DNA of 64,000 bases. It comes from Photobacterium aquae. Its GTDB lineage: Bacteria > Pseudomonadota > Gammaproteobacteria > Enterobacterales > Vibrionaceae. Shown in pieces: positions 17,717 to 27,081 of this stretch. Positions within the stretch are counted from its first letter, which is position 1, and every line of letters starts with the position of its first letter. The notes beneath the pieces were generated by a model. It was not told the origin of the DNA. It saw only the letters and a list, made by a program, of their open reading frames with translations, and did no database searches. The stretch lies in the NCBI RefSeq assembly GCF_001029445.1, contig NZ_LDOT01000050.1:1-64000 (forward strand), in the 5' to 3' direction. A program made the position numbers and the translations under genes.

Positions 17717-18985
17717 TTAACCGAACATTGCTTGCATTGCGTAGAAGAAGATCACTGCCAGTAGGGCACCTGCCGGCAAAGTGATAACCCAAGACGCAAC
17801 GATATTGCGGACAACACCTAGGTTTAGGGCTGCAATACCACGGGCAAAGGCAACACCGATCACACCGCCCACAAGCGTTTGGGTGGTTGAAATTGGCAGA
17901 CCTGTACCTGATGCAAGAACAACGGTTGAGGCTGTTGCTAGCTGGGCGGCAAAGCCACGGCTAGGTGTCAGTTCGGTAATACCGGTACCAACAGTCGCCA
18001 TTACCTTGTGGCCCATAGTCGCAAGGCCGATAACGATACCGATACCGCCAAGAGGAAGGATCCACCATGCAATGGTTGTTTCCGCAGCCAGCTGGCCAGC
18101 ACTCTCGACAGTTGCAACAACCGCAGATAGAGGACCGATCGCATTGGCAACGTCGTTAGAGCCGTGGGCAAATGCCATCGCACAAGCCGTTACAACCATT
18201 AGCAGGCTGAATACGCGCTCAACACCGGCGTAGCCGTTGCTGTCGACAGATGAACCGTCGTCAGTGTATTTGCGGCTGATGTATAGGTAACCCAAAAGCA
18301 TTACAATGGCTGATATAGCGATAGAGGCCATCCAAGCTTCGTTGTTCGACAAGTGAAGACCAACGTGCTTCAGACCTTTCTTGATCGTTACCAGTGCGAT
18401 AACCATCGCAGTGATGAACATGTAGACGGGTACGAAGCGCTTGGCATTGATTAGCGGGGTATCCGTATCAAAAATGAGACGCTGGGCGCTCACGAAAATA
18501 CCATAGGCGAACAGGCCGGAAATCAACGGTGTGATAAGCCAGCTGCCGACGATGCCTTTTACCGAACCCCATGAAACCGCTTCAGGGCCGACAGAAATAC
18601 ACGCAAAACCAATGATTGCACCGATGATGGAGTGGGTGGTTGATACCGGCCAGCCCATGTAAGAGGCAAGCAGTAGCCAAGTACCCGCTGCCAACAATGC
18701 TGACATCATGCCGTAAACCAGTACCTCTGGTTTATCAGCAAAGAAAGACATATCAACGACGCCTTTACGGATTGTGTCCGTTACCTCACCACCGGCAAGA
18801 TACGCACCCGCAAATTCAAAAATCATCGCAATGATGATCGCTTGCTTAACTGTTAATGCTTTTGAGCCAACAGAAGTACCCATTGCATTGGCAACGTCAT
18901 TCGCACCAATACCAATAGCCATCAAAAGACCAAAAAAAGCCGCCACCAAAATAATCATGGTGCCGTAGTTAGACAGGATTTCCAT
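17717..18985 (-). CDS. pit: PiT family inorganic phosphate transporter
   Basis: Low-affinity metal-phosphate symporter of the inner membrane. 422 aa with about ten membrane helices and the two PiT signature repeats, GANDVANAMGTSVGSKAL near residue 27 and HGSNDVANAIGPLSA near 275. It is shorter than E. coli PitA (499 aa) and of the type found with a PhoU-like accessory gene, which here lies 31 bp upstream in the same operon. Substrate phosphate is expected from the family; other anions cannot be excluded from sequence. Confidence 0.94.
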   Translation of the reverse strand: MEILSNYGTMIILVAAFFGLLMAIGIGANDVANAMGTSVGSKALTVKQAIIIAMIFEFAGAYLAGGEVTDTIRKGVVDMSFFADKPEVLVYGMMSALLAAGTWLLLASYMGWPVSTTHSIIGAIIGFACISVGPEAVSWGSVKGIVGSWLITPLISGLFAYGIFVSAQRLIFDTDTPLINAKRFVPVYMFITAMVIALVTIKKGLKHVGLHLSNNEAWMASIAISAIVMLLGYLYISRKYTDDGSSVDSNGYAGVERVFSLLMVVTACAMAFAHGSNDVANAIGPLSAVVATVESAGQLAAETTIAWWILPLGGIGIVIGLATMGHKVMATVGTGITELTPSRGFAAQLATASTVVLASGTGLPISTTQTLVGGVIGVAFARGIAALNLGVVRNIVASWVITLPAGALLAVIFFYAMQAMFG

Positions 18986-19016
18986 TGTAAAACCTTGTTT
19001 TTGTTACACTCTTTCG

Positions 19017-19697
19017 CTATGAGCGCGATAGCATGATTTCAAGACGTGAGCCGACGCGCTGCGCCTGGTCGGCAATAGCACCAACCCACTCGAGAATCTT
19101 GTAAAGGAACATCACATCCACCGGACTGTATTGGTCTTCGATGGACATCAGTTGTTGGCGAAGCTTGATCTGCATACTGTCAGTGTCGTCTTCGATCACG
19201 TCTAGCTGGTTGATCATTTCCGCAACAAGCGTTACTTCTCGGCCTTTGAAGCCAGTTTCAAGCAATTCGTCGAGCTCGTTGATAACGCGATTTGCTTGGT
19301 TGGCTGAGTCCAGACAGCGCTGAACATAGGCAAGGAAGTCAGGGTACATTTCGGAAGGAATTTGCAGTTGGCGACCCAACACTCGGCCTGCGATATCTTT
19401 GGCGAGGTTGGCAAGCTTGTCCTGCTGGGTGAGAAGGCCGAGCATGTCAGTCCGGTCGACTGGCATAAACAGACCGCGAGGAAGCTTCAGACGGATCTCT
19501 CGTTTGAGCACGTCCGCATCTTTTTCAAGCTGCGATATCTGCTCTCGGAGCGCCGTCGCTTTATCCCAGTCTCCAGCCTTGCAGGCTTCGAAGAAGGGCA
19601 CGAGAAGTTCGCAACACTCATTTACGCGTGTAACGTGGCGTTGCAATGGTTTTATTGGGGATTTAGCAAAGAGCCCCATGATCGTATTTACTGGCAT
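19017..19697 (-). CDS. TIGR00153 / DUF47 PhoU-like protein, pit accessory
   Basis: A 226-aa all-helical protein with the DUF47 pattern: FAKSPIKPLQRHVTRVNECC at the start, an amphipathic bundle, and SIEDQYSPVDVMFLYKILEWVGAIADQAQRVG at the end in two conserved blocks. Members are usually encoded directly upstream of pit and are thought to modulate phosphate uptake in a PhoU-like way. First gene of the two-gene operon. A second ATG six codons in (19679) is possible; I keep 19697 because the family often has a MPxNTI head before GLFAKSP. Confidence 0.92.
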   Translation of the reverse strand: MPVNTIMGLFAKSPIKPLQRHVTRVNECCELLVPFFEACKAGDWDKATALREQISQLEKDADVLKREIRLKLPRGLFMPVDRTDMLGLLTQQDKLANLAKDIAGRVLGRQLQIPSEMYPDFLAYVQRCLDSANQANRVINELDELLETGFKGREVTLVAEMINQLDVIEDDTDSMQIKLRQQLMSIEDQYSPVDVMFLYKILEWVGAIADQAQRVGSRLEIMLSRS

Positions 19698-19880
19698 AGC
19701 CGAATAACCTAGAAAGAGCCTAATTGGCGAATTCTTGAGCGATGGTCATTAAGGCGCGCATGTTAACGCATAAGTAAGTATAGGGGAACTAATTTCGATC
19801 AAGGTTTTGTTTATATTTCGTGCTTGCCCCGGGACGAAATTGCCAATATCCTTGGTTTGCCACTGTTTATAGGTAGGACT

Positions 19881-21398
19881 ATGGAAACCGAGATAGAACT
19901 GAAGTTTTTCGTCTCACCAGAATTTTCCAGTCAGTTATTGCACAAAATTACTGAAGCGAAGATTCTGCAGCAAAGCCGTCGTGAGTTAGGCAACGTCTAC
20001 TTCGACACCCCAGACCAAATTCTTCGCCAGCATGATATCGGCTTGCGTATCCGCCGTTTTGATGATGTCTTGGTTCAGACATTGAAAACGGCCGGCCGTG
20101 TTGTCGCTGGCTTGCATCAGCGCCCTGAATACAATGCGGAAACTCGCAGCAGTTCGCCTGAATTGACCCTCCACCCGGCCGATGCCTGGCCCGAAGGCTT
20201 CGATGTTGCTCATGTTCAGCAGCAGTTACAGCCGCTGTTTTCAACCGATTTTGTTCGTCAGCAATGGTTAATTGCGATGCCCGACGGCAGTCAGGTTGAG
20301 TTAGCTTTTGATCAGGGTTGCGTGAGTGCCGATGGCAAGACAGATGCAATCTGTGAAGTTGAGCTTGAACTCAAATCAGGCCAGACCGAGGCTCTGTTCG
20401 CGCTTGCCCGTGAGCTATGTACCGACGGTGGAATGCGTCTGGGCAACTTGAGCAAGGCGGCCCGAGGTTATCGCTTGGCCGCTGATTATACCGGGGATGC
20501 GATCAAGCCGTTGGATATCGTTCCGCTGGCCGGAGACGAAAGTGTTGAGGCCGTGTTGGTGAAAACCCTCGAGCATGCTCTCGGCCATTGGCATTACCAT
20601 GAGCAGATTTTTGCCGAACGGCAAGATGTTGCGGCGCTGGAGCAAATCCAGCAGGCGCTGAGCCTGTTGCGCCAGACACTCGTGACCTTTGGCGGGATGA
20701 TCCCGCGTCGAGCCAGTGCCCTGCTGCGTCAGGAACTGCAGTGGCTTGAAGGCGAGTTGGAATGGCTGGGCGAAGCGGCCAGTATTGCCGATTTGCTTGA
20801 TGAGAAAGGTTATGCCCTGCGTAAGCTGGACAACCGCAAGACGTTGATGAAACAACTTGAAGCTCGCCAAGCTGATTTGCCTGATACCGAAGAGGTGCTT
20901 GAGCTGATTCAATCGGCCCGTTATTGCAACTTGCTGCTCGACTTGAGCCGCTGGATCCTCAGCCGTGGCTGGCAGCCGTTTCTTGATGATAAGGGACGCG
21001 CCAGATTGGCCGAGCACGTCAAGGACTTTGCCGACCAGAGCCTGGCTCGTTCGTGGCAGGAATTGTTGGATGTGTTCCCTGCTGAGCGCCAGCTCAACCG
21101 GATTGACTATCTTGACCAGCAGCCGCGTTTGCTACGCAATTTGATGAGCGGACTGAGCTTTGCCGCGCTGTACGACGAAGACAAGCGCCGGCCGTTCCGA
21201 ATGCCGTGGCTGGATCTGCTACAGGGTATGGACGACTTGCGCTTGCTTGAGCCTGCTCGTTCCCTGCTTGAGCTGCAAGATGACGAAGAAGATCGCCGTC
21301 AGCTCGAGAAATGGTTGGTTCGCAAAGAGGACTCATTGATCCACGCGATGGATCAGTCGCGGGCAATCGGTATTGAGCTGGTTCCTTATTGGCCCTAG
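19881..21398 (+). CDS. ygiF: inorganic triphosphatase, CYTH-CHAD protein
   Basis: Hydrolyses inorganic tripolyphosphate. The 505-aa protein has an N-terminal CYTH tunnel domain (EIELKF at the start, then GNVYFDTPDQILRQHDIGLRIR and CEVELELKSG supplying the metal-binding acidic and phosphate-binding basic residues) and a C-terminal helical CHAD domain, a polyphosphate binder. Same architecture as E. coli YgiF. I start at ATG 19881, behind AGGTAGGA, not at the upstream frame opening 19 codons earlier. Here ygiF is divergent from pit, joining two phosphate-related functions. Confidence 0.95.
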   Translation: METEIELKFFVSPEFSSQLLHKITEAKILQQSRRELGNVYFDTPDQILRQHDIGLRIRRFDDVLVQTLKTAGRVVAGLHQRPEYNAETRSSSPELTLHPADAWPEGFDVAHVQQQLQPLFSTDFVRQQWLIAMPDGSQVELAFDQGCVSADGKTDAICEVELELKSGQTEALFALARELCTDGGMRLGNLSKAARGYRLAADYTGDAIKPLDIVPLAGDESVEAVLVKTLEHALGHWHYHEQIFAERQDVAALEQIQQALSLLRQTLVTFGGMIPRRASALLRQELQWLEGELEWLGEAASIADLLDEKGYALRKLDNRKTLMKQLEARQADLPDTEEVLELIQSARYCNLLLDLSRWILSRGWQPFLDDKGRARLAEHVKDFADQSLARSWQELLDVFPAERQLNRIDYLDQQPRLLRNLMSGLSFAALYDEDKRRPFRMPWLDLLQGMDDLRLLEPARSLLELQDDEEDRRQLEKWLVRKEDSLIHAMDQSRAIGIELVPYWP

Positions 21399-21432
21399 TT
21401 ATCCTTGATCCTTCTCGCTAGTTTGTTCATGG

Positions 21433-21460
21433 GCCCGGCAATATTTTGCCGGGCTTTATT
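21433..21460 (+). terminator. terminator between ygiF and the K+ channel gene
   Basis: GCCCGGCA/TGCCGGGC stem, six-base loop, tail TTTATT. Confidence 0.8.
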
Positions 21461-21464
21461 GTAT

Positions 21465-22244
21465 CTAGGGAGCAGGAGGCGATTTCTGCTCGCCTAACTG
21501 CTTTTCGATGGCCTCCAGCCGCTCGATAAGGCGTTGCTGGTTGTCCAGCATCAGGCGCCACTCCTCGGCATGGCGCTTGGCGTCTTTTTCTTTTTGCTGC
21601 TCGGGATCGGCGATTACCGAGCTGACCAGTCCCGCAACCATGCCGAACAGCCCGACCCCGCAGATAATGATCACTGCTGCGAGGATTTTTCCCATCGCGG
21701 TGACGGGATAGTGGTCGCCGTAGCCTACCGTAGAGATTGTGACAAAGACCCACCACAGCGCATCGCCGGCTTCTTTGATATTGGACTCGGGGACATGGCT
21801 TTCGAAAATCAGCATCATTGACGAGCCGACCGAGAGCAGTAGGGTCAGTAGTAGGAAGATACCGGCAATAGTGGTTTCCCTGCGGTTACGCCGAAGCTGG
21901 CGGAGGATCTGCTTGCTTGAGTTGAGGAGCCGCAAAACCCGGAATATTTGCAACACTCGGGCGAAGCGGAGCTGTTCGATGACCGGGATGCTGGCGAGGA
22001 AGTCGACCCAGTGGGTCTTGATGTATGCGCGCTTGTTGCTGCTGCGTGACCAATCACCCAATAGCTGGCACCAGAACAGCAGGCAGATAAAGGAGTCTAT
22101 CCCGAACAGCAGATGATAGGCGCTGCTTGCCTTGGGCAGGAAGATCATGGTGGTCACGATAGCCAGCGAGAGGAAGGAGAGAACCAGCGACATTAGGCTT
22201 AGCGGATTGAGTTCGTGTTTGACGGCATCAATTTTTTTTGTCAT
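21465..22244 (-). CDS. voltage-gated-type potassium channel
   Basis: A 259-aa inner-membrane protein with an ion-channel fold: about six membrane segments, an S4-like helix with spaced Arg (RFARVLQIFRVLRLL, about 92-106), the pore helix and selectivity filter TVGYGD (about 174-179), and a cytoplasmic coiled coil from about 212 to the end. The TVGYGD filter makes K+ selectivity near certain; voltage gating is inferred from the S4 charges. Monocistronic and divergent from the chemoreceptor gene. Confidence 0.9.
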   Translation of the reverse strand: MTKKIDAVKHELNPLSLMSLVLSFLSLAIVTTMIFLPKASSAYHLLFGIDSFICLLFWCQLLGDWSRSSNKRAYIKTHWVDFLASIPVIEQLRFARVLQIFRVLRLLNSSKQILRQLRRNRRETTIAGIFLLLTLLLSVGSSMMLIFESHVPESNIKEAGDALWWVFVTISTVGYGDHYPVTAMGKILAAVIIICGVGLFGMVAGLVSSVIADPEQQKEKDAKRHAEEWRLMLDNQQRLIERLEAIEKQLGEQKSPPAP

Positions 22245-22394
22245 TTAATTTTCGTCGCTCCGGGCCGATAGGTACAATGCAGGGTAATTCGGTGAATGAA
22301 AAAATAATCATAAAACAATGGCCTATTTACACCGCTAAATAGCGGCAACGCCGAAAGACCAGGCTCATTGTGCATAAATATACGGAGATTCCAC

Positions 22395-23996
22395 ATGACA
22401 GAAATGGTGTTCAAGCCGTGGGAAAAAGGGCTGACAAATATCCGTCTGGTACCCAAGCTGGTGCTGCTGATGGTATTCAGCACGGTGTTGCTGATCGGCA
22501 AGCAGCTTTGGGATGCCCATACATTTTACCAGTCCGTTGTCAGCATTTCGCAAGATAGAGCAAAAGAGCAGGCACTGTCTACAGCCGCTATGTTGAAGAA
22601 AGTACTGGCGACTGGCCCGCAAGGGGAGGCCTTGGCGGAATCTTTAATTCAGGCTCAGTCAGCGGCCATGTCGCAGGATGCTTTCCTCTATATTGTTGAG
22701 CGTGACTCTCAACAGGTGTTCGGCCATCCGTCAGGGCAGAGCTTGGCCGCTCTGGGCGCGAACGTTGATGGTGCGGGTACACAGGCATCGCTGTTTGCTG
22801 GGTTGACGGGGAACCGGGCGATGACGCTGGATAACCATCAACGATTCGAGTTCGCGGTGGCATTGCCAGAGCATAATTGGTTGGTGGTCGCTTCCCAGCC
22901 GGCCTCGGTAGCGGAAGCCTATTACCAGCAGTATTTGGTTCAGATTGCCTGGCAGACGGCGGCAATGATTGTAGCCTTCATGGTGATCTTGTTGGGGGGT
23001 TCGAGTGTGATGCTGCGCCAGACCCACTACCTGATGGCTAGCATCAAGCGCTTGGCCGAGCGTGATTTGTCCCAGCCGATCGTGATGCCCTGCAAAGATG
23101 AATACGGTGATCTGGCCCGTGAGTTGGAGACGACCCGGGTTCAGTTGCGCGAGGTGATTTGCAACCAACGCGAGGCGGCCGGCGAGTTGTCCGGTCTGGC
23201 CGAGGTGATGTCTATTAGTATGGTGGAAACCAAAGAGTCCGCCCAAGAGGAATTTGTTGAAATTGACCAGCTGGCATCGGCAATGAGCCAGATGAACTCG
23301 ACGGTGCAGACGGTGGCTGGCCACGCCAGAGAGGCCTCGGTTGCAACCGCCGGGACCTCGGATCAGGCGCTGCAGGGACAGCAGTTCGTGTCGCAGACCA
23401 TTTCCACCATCCAGTTGTTGTCGCAGGATATCACCCAGTCTGCCGGTGCGGTTAGCCAGGTGGAAGAGCGGGTTGAGCAAATTGGCAGTGTGATTGTCAC
23501 CATACAGGGGATCTCTGAGCAGACTAATTTGCTGGCGCTCAATGCGGCGATCGAAGCGGCCCGTGCCGGCGAGGCCGGGCGTGGCTTTGCGGTAGTGGCT
23601 GATGAAGTTCGTAGCTTGGCTCAGCGAACCCAAACCGCAACGGTGGAGATCCAGCAGATGATCGCCTCGCTTCAGGGCAGCGCTCAGCAGGCTGTAGGCC
23701 TGATGGAACAGAGTGTGGTTGAGGCGGCAGAGAGTGTCGAGTTGGTGACCAATGCCGGTGGTGAGCTTGATAAGATTGTCGAGCAGGTTCAGCAGATCAA
23801 TGACATGAATTTCCAAATCGCCTCGGCGGCCGAGCAGCAGAGCACCGTAGCCAGCGAGATGAGCCAGAACCTGACGAATGTGCGGGAGTTGGTTGAAGCC
23901 TCGGTGGTGGTGGTCAGTGAGTTGGCGGAAACGTCAGATACCATGCAGGACCATGCCTCGGAACTAGAGCGTAAGATCCAAGCCTTTCAGGTGTGA
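22395..23996 (+). CDS. methyl-accepting chemotaxis protein
   Basis: Transmembrane chemoreceptor that signals to CheA/CheW. 533 aa: membrane helix about 20-40, periplasmic ligand domain about 42-185 of single-Cache or small four-helix type, second helix about 192-212, HAMP linker about 213-265, then the cytoplasmic signalling hairpin whose tip reads NLLALNAAIEAARAGEAGRG and FAVVADEVRSLAQRT. No CheR-tethering pentapeptide is at the C terminus (it ends KIQAFQV). Start ATG 22395 has GGAG six bases upstream; the frame is open nine codons further. Ligand unknown. Confidence 0.93.
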   Translation: MTEMVFKPWEKGLTNIRLVPKLVLLMVFSTVLLIGKQLWDAHTFYQSVVSISQDRAKEQALSTAAMLKKVLATGPQGEALAESLIQAQSAAMSQDAFLYIVERDSQQVFGHPSGQSLAALGANVDGAGTQASLFAGLTGNRAMTLDNHQRFEFAVALPEHNWLVVASQPASVAEAYYQQYLVQIAWQTAAMIVAFMVILLGGSSVMLRQTHYLMASIKRLAERDLSQPIVMPCKDEYGDLARELETTRVQLREVICNQREAAGELSGLAEVMSISMVETKESAQEEFVEIDQLASAMSQMNSTVQTVAGHAREASVATAGTSDQALQGQQFVSQTISTIQLLSQDITQSAGAVSQVEERVEQIGSVIVTIQGISEQTNLLALNAAIEAARAGEAGRGFAVVADEVRSLAQRTQTATVEIQQMIASLQGSAQQAVGLMEQSVVEAAESVELVTNAGGELDKIVEQVQQINDMNFQIASAAEQQSTVASEMSQNLTNVRELVEASVVVVSELAETSDTMQDHASELERKIQAFQV

Positions 23997-24035
23997 AAGG
24001 ATCGCCGTGTGACACATACTTTTTATAGCTAAATC

Positions 24036-24062
24036 AACGCCCGCCTTATGCGGGCGTTGTGC
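24036..24062 (+). terminator. possible terminator after the chemoreceptor gene
   Basis: Nine-base stem AACGCCCGC/GCGGGCGTT with a five-base loop; the tail TTGTGCTATC is poor in T, so efficiency is doubtful. Confidence 0.5.
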
Positions 24063-24113
24063 TATCGTAAGGGCATATTCGACCGACGCGCCGACAGAGG
24101 AAAAGGAAGCATT

Positions 24114-26972
24114 ATGAGCCCGCAAGATATTTTCAACGATGCCAAGGACAAAGCGTGGAACAAGCTGGCCTCGGCCCAGCCGGAGCGCCTTGCTCAGTGG
24201 CCCGAAGCCAAGGAGGCAGAGCTAAGGGCGGTGCTTGGCTACAGTGATTTTGTTGCCGCAGCATTGGTACGGGACGGTGAATTACTGCCGTGGCTGGCCC
24301 AGAATCTGGATGAACCATCACGCGAGGCGGGCTATCGCGATGAATTGGCGGCGTTGTTGGCCAAGGTCGGTGACGAGGCGGGCTTGATGCGGGTGCTGCG
24401 CCAGTTCAGGCGGCGCGAAATGGTTTGGATCGCCTGGCGGGACTTCACTCAGGCTGCCTCTCTTGATGTGGGGCTCGCGCATTTGTCGATGCTCGCCGAG
24501 GCGATCATCATGGAGGCCTACAACTGGCTCTATGCCAAATGCTGCGAGGAATGGGGGACGCCGACCAATCCGGAAGGCGAGCCCCAGCCGATGCTGATCC
24601 TCGGAATGGGCAAGCTGGGCGGCGGTGAGCTGAACTTCTCGTCTGATATCGATCTTATTTTTACCTACCCGGAAAATGGCGAGACGCTAGGTGGCCGACG
24701 AAGTTTGGCCAATGCCCAGTTTTTCACCCGTCTCGGCCAGCGCCTGATTAAGGCCTTGGATCAGCAGACGTATGATGGTTTCTGCTACCGGGTGGACATG
24801 CGGCTGCGCCCGTTCGGCGACAGCGGCCCCTTGGTGATGAGCTATGCGGCTTTGGAAGATTACTACCAAGAGCAGGGAAGGGACTGGGAACGCTATGCGA
24901 TGATCAAGGCCCGGGTGATGGGGCGCGAAAGCTTTAGCCAATATCAAACCCTGCGCCAGATGCTGCGTCCGTTTGTTTTCCGTCGTTATATTGATTTTAG
25001 TGCCATCCAGTCTCTGCGGCGGATGAAAGCGATGATCAGCAGCGAGGTGCGCCGTCGAGGGCTGATCAACAATATCAAGTTGGGGCCTGGTGGGATCCGC
25101 GAGGTGGAGTTTATCGCCCAGTCGTTTCAGCTCATTCGGGGGGGGCGATCGCCTGATTTGCGTGGCCGCGGTTTGCTCGAAACGCTTGATGCGGTGCGTC
25201 AGCAGGGCTTATTACCCGAGCGACAGGTTGCTGATTTGGAACGGGGGTACCGTTTTCTGAGGCGGCTTGAGAACCTGCTTCAGGCGATTGACGACAAGCA
25301 GACCCAGACCTTGCCGGATAAACCGCTGGATCAGGTACGGCTTGCGATGGCGATGGGTTACGGTTCATGGTCTGAGCTGGAGCATGCAATTACCGATGCG
25401 ATGACAGCGGTGCACCGGGTGTTCGATGAGATTGTCGGAACCGATGAGGAAGAGTTGCAGCATGATGTACCGGGCCAGTACCGCGAGTTATGGGAGATGG
25501 TCAAAAATCCCGATGTGGTGACGGCAATATTGACCGAGCTCGACGTGCCGGCCGTGGAGGGCCAAACTCGGATTCTGGGCAATATGAAAGCCGAGCTGTC
25601 AAAGCGTACCTTGGGCCCGCGCGGACGGGAAGTGCTTGCGAGGCTGATGCCTGCAGTTCTCGCCCTGGTGGTGCCTCGGGATGATGCAGAAGCCGTGCTT
25701 GACCGTATCAGCAAGCTGATTGTGCGGATCGCCACGCGTACCACATACCTTGAATTGCTCGGTGAGCACCCTGCTGCGTTGGAGCAGCTTATCCGCTTGT
25801 GTGCTGCCAGCCCGATGGTGGCGAACCAATTGGCCCAGTACCCGATCCTGCTTGATGAGCTGCTTGATCCTCAGCACCTTTACAACCCGACGCCGCTCAG
25901 TCAGTACGGTGACGAGCTGCGCGAGTACCTTGCCCGGATCCCCGAGGAGGACATGGAGCAGCAAATGGAGGCGATCCGCCAGTTCAAGCAGACCCAGCTT
26001 CTGAGGATTGCGGCGGCAGACATTGCTGGGGCATTGCCGTTGATGAAGGTGAGCGATCACCTGACCTATCTGGCTGAAGCCATCGTGGCGGCAGTGGTGA
26101 ATCAGGCATGGATGCAAATGGTTGCCAAGTATGGCGAGCCATCCCATTTGGCCGGCCGTGACGGGCGGGGCTTCGCCGTCGTCGGTTATGGCAAGGTCGG
26201 GGGCTGGGAGCTTGGCTACGGCTCGGATTTGGATTTGGTCTTTATCCATGACTGCCCTGAGCATGTCTATACGAGCGGGCCAAAGGAGATTGACGGTCGC
26301 CAGTTCTACCTGCGGCTTGCCCAGCGGATTGTCCACCTGTTTTCGACCCGGACGGCCTCCGGTGTCTTGTATGAGGTGGATGTACGGCTGCGTCCTTCGG
26401 GGGCATCGGGCATGCTGGTCAGCACGATGACGGCGTTTGCCGAGTATCAGGAAAAAGAAGCCTGGACTTGGGAGCATCAGGCATTGGTTCGGGCGCGGAT
26501 GATTTATGGTGATCCCCTGCTACAGCAGGCATTTGCCACTGTCCGCCAGCAGGTTTTGATGTTGCCGCGCGAAGAGCCGGAGTTACGTCGGCAGGTGGTT
26601 GATATGCGCCATAAGATGCGAGAGCACTTGGGGAGCCGCCGTGCCGGGTTCTTCGATCTCAAGCAGGACCACGGCGGGATCACGGATATTGAGTTTCTAG
26701 CCCAGTATCTGGTATTGCGTCATGCCGGTGTCGAGCCCGCCCTGACCCGCTGGTCTGATAATGTTCGCCTATTTGATACCATGGCGGAATATGACATCAT
26801 GGCGGTGCAGGATGCGATGGCTCTGAAACAGGCTTATTGCCGCCTGCGTGATGAAATTCACCGTCTTAGCCTGCTCGGACTGCCCGCTCAGGCAGAGGAT
26901 GGTACGTTTTCTGCCGAGCGGGATGCGGTCGTGCAGATTTGGACCCGCCTGCTGGCGGTTGACGCCAGCTGA
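24114..26972 (+). CDS. glnE: bifunctional glutamine synthetase adenylyltransferase/deadenylase
   Basis: Controls glutamine synthetase by adding or removing AMP from a tyrosine, in response to PII and glutamine. The 952-aa protein has two nucleotidyltransferase halves: the N-terminal deadenylase (GMGKLGGGELNFSSDIDLI about 170-190) and the C-terminal adenylylase (GYGKVGGWELGYGSDLDLV about 690-710), separated by helical linker. ATG 24114 follows AAGGAAG; the open frame extends 22 codons upstream without homology. Followed by hldE after 109 bp, the same order as in E. coli (ygiF-glnE-hldE). Confidence 0.97.
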   Translation: MSPQDIFNDAKDKAWNKLASAQPERLAQWPEAKEAELRAVLGYSDFVAAALVRDGELLPWLAQNLDEPSREAGYRDELAALLAKVGDEAGLMRVLRQFRRREMVWIAWRDFTQAASLDVGLAHLSMLAEAIIMEAYNWLYAKCCEEWGTPTNPEGEPQPMLILGMGKLGGGELNFSSDIDLIFTYPENGETLGGRRSLANAQFFTRLGQRLIKALDQQTYDGFCYRVDMRLRPFGDSGPLVMSYAALEDYYQEQGRDWERYAMIKARVMGRESFSQYQTLRQMLRPFVFRRYIDFSAIQSLRRMKAMISSEVRRRGLINNIKLGPGGIREVEFIAQSFQLIRGGRSPDLRGRGLLETLDAVRQQGLLPERQVADLERGYRFLRRLENLLQAIDDKQTQTLPDKPLDQVRLAMAMGYGSWSELEHAITDAMTAVHRVFDEIVGTDEEELQHDVPGQYRELWEMVKNPDVVTAILTELDVPAVEGQTRILGNMKAELSKRTLGPRGREVLARLMPAVLALVVPRDDAEAVLDRISKLIVRIATRTTYLELLGEHPAALEQLIRLCAASPMVANQLAQYPILLDELLDPQHLYNPTPLSQYGDELREYLARIPEEDMEQQMEAIRQFKQTQLLRIAAADIAGALPLMKVSDHLTYLAEAIVAAVVNQAWMQMVAKYGEPSHLAGRDGRGFAVVGYGKVGGWELGYGSDLDLVFIHDCPEHVYTSGPKEIDGRQFYLRLAQRIVHLFSTRTASGVLYEVDVRLRPSGASGMLVSTMTAFAEYQEKEAWTWEHQALVRARMIYGDPLLQQAFATVRQQVLMLPREEPELRRQVVDMRHKMREHLGSRRAGFFDLKQDHGGITDIEFLAQYLVLRHAGVEPALTRWSDNVRLFDTMAEYDIMAVQDAMALKQAYCRLRDEIHRLSLLGLPAQAEDGTFSAERDAVVQIWTRLLAVDAS

Positions 26973-27081
26973 AACACCTTGTGTGTAGGGTATATATATC
27001 GTTGAATTCCCCCAGGCTTGGGTGCATGGCAAATTGGCTTTGTGGTAAGATTTGGGGGTTATTACAATCCCGGAGAAAAAA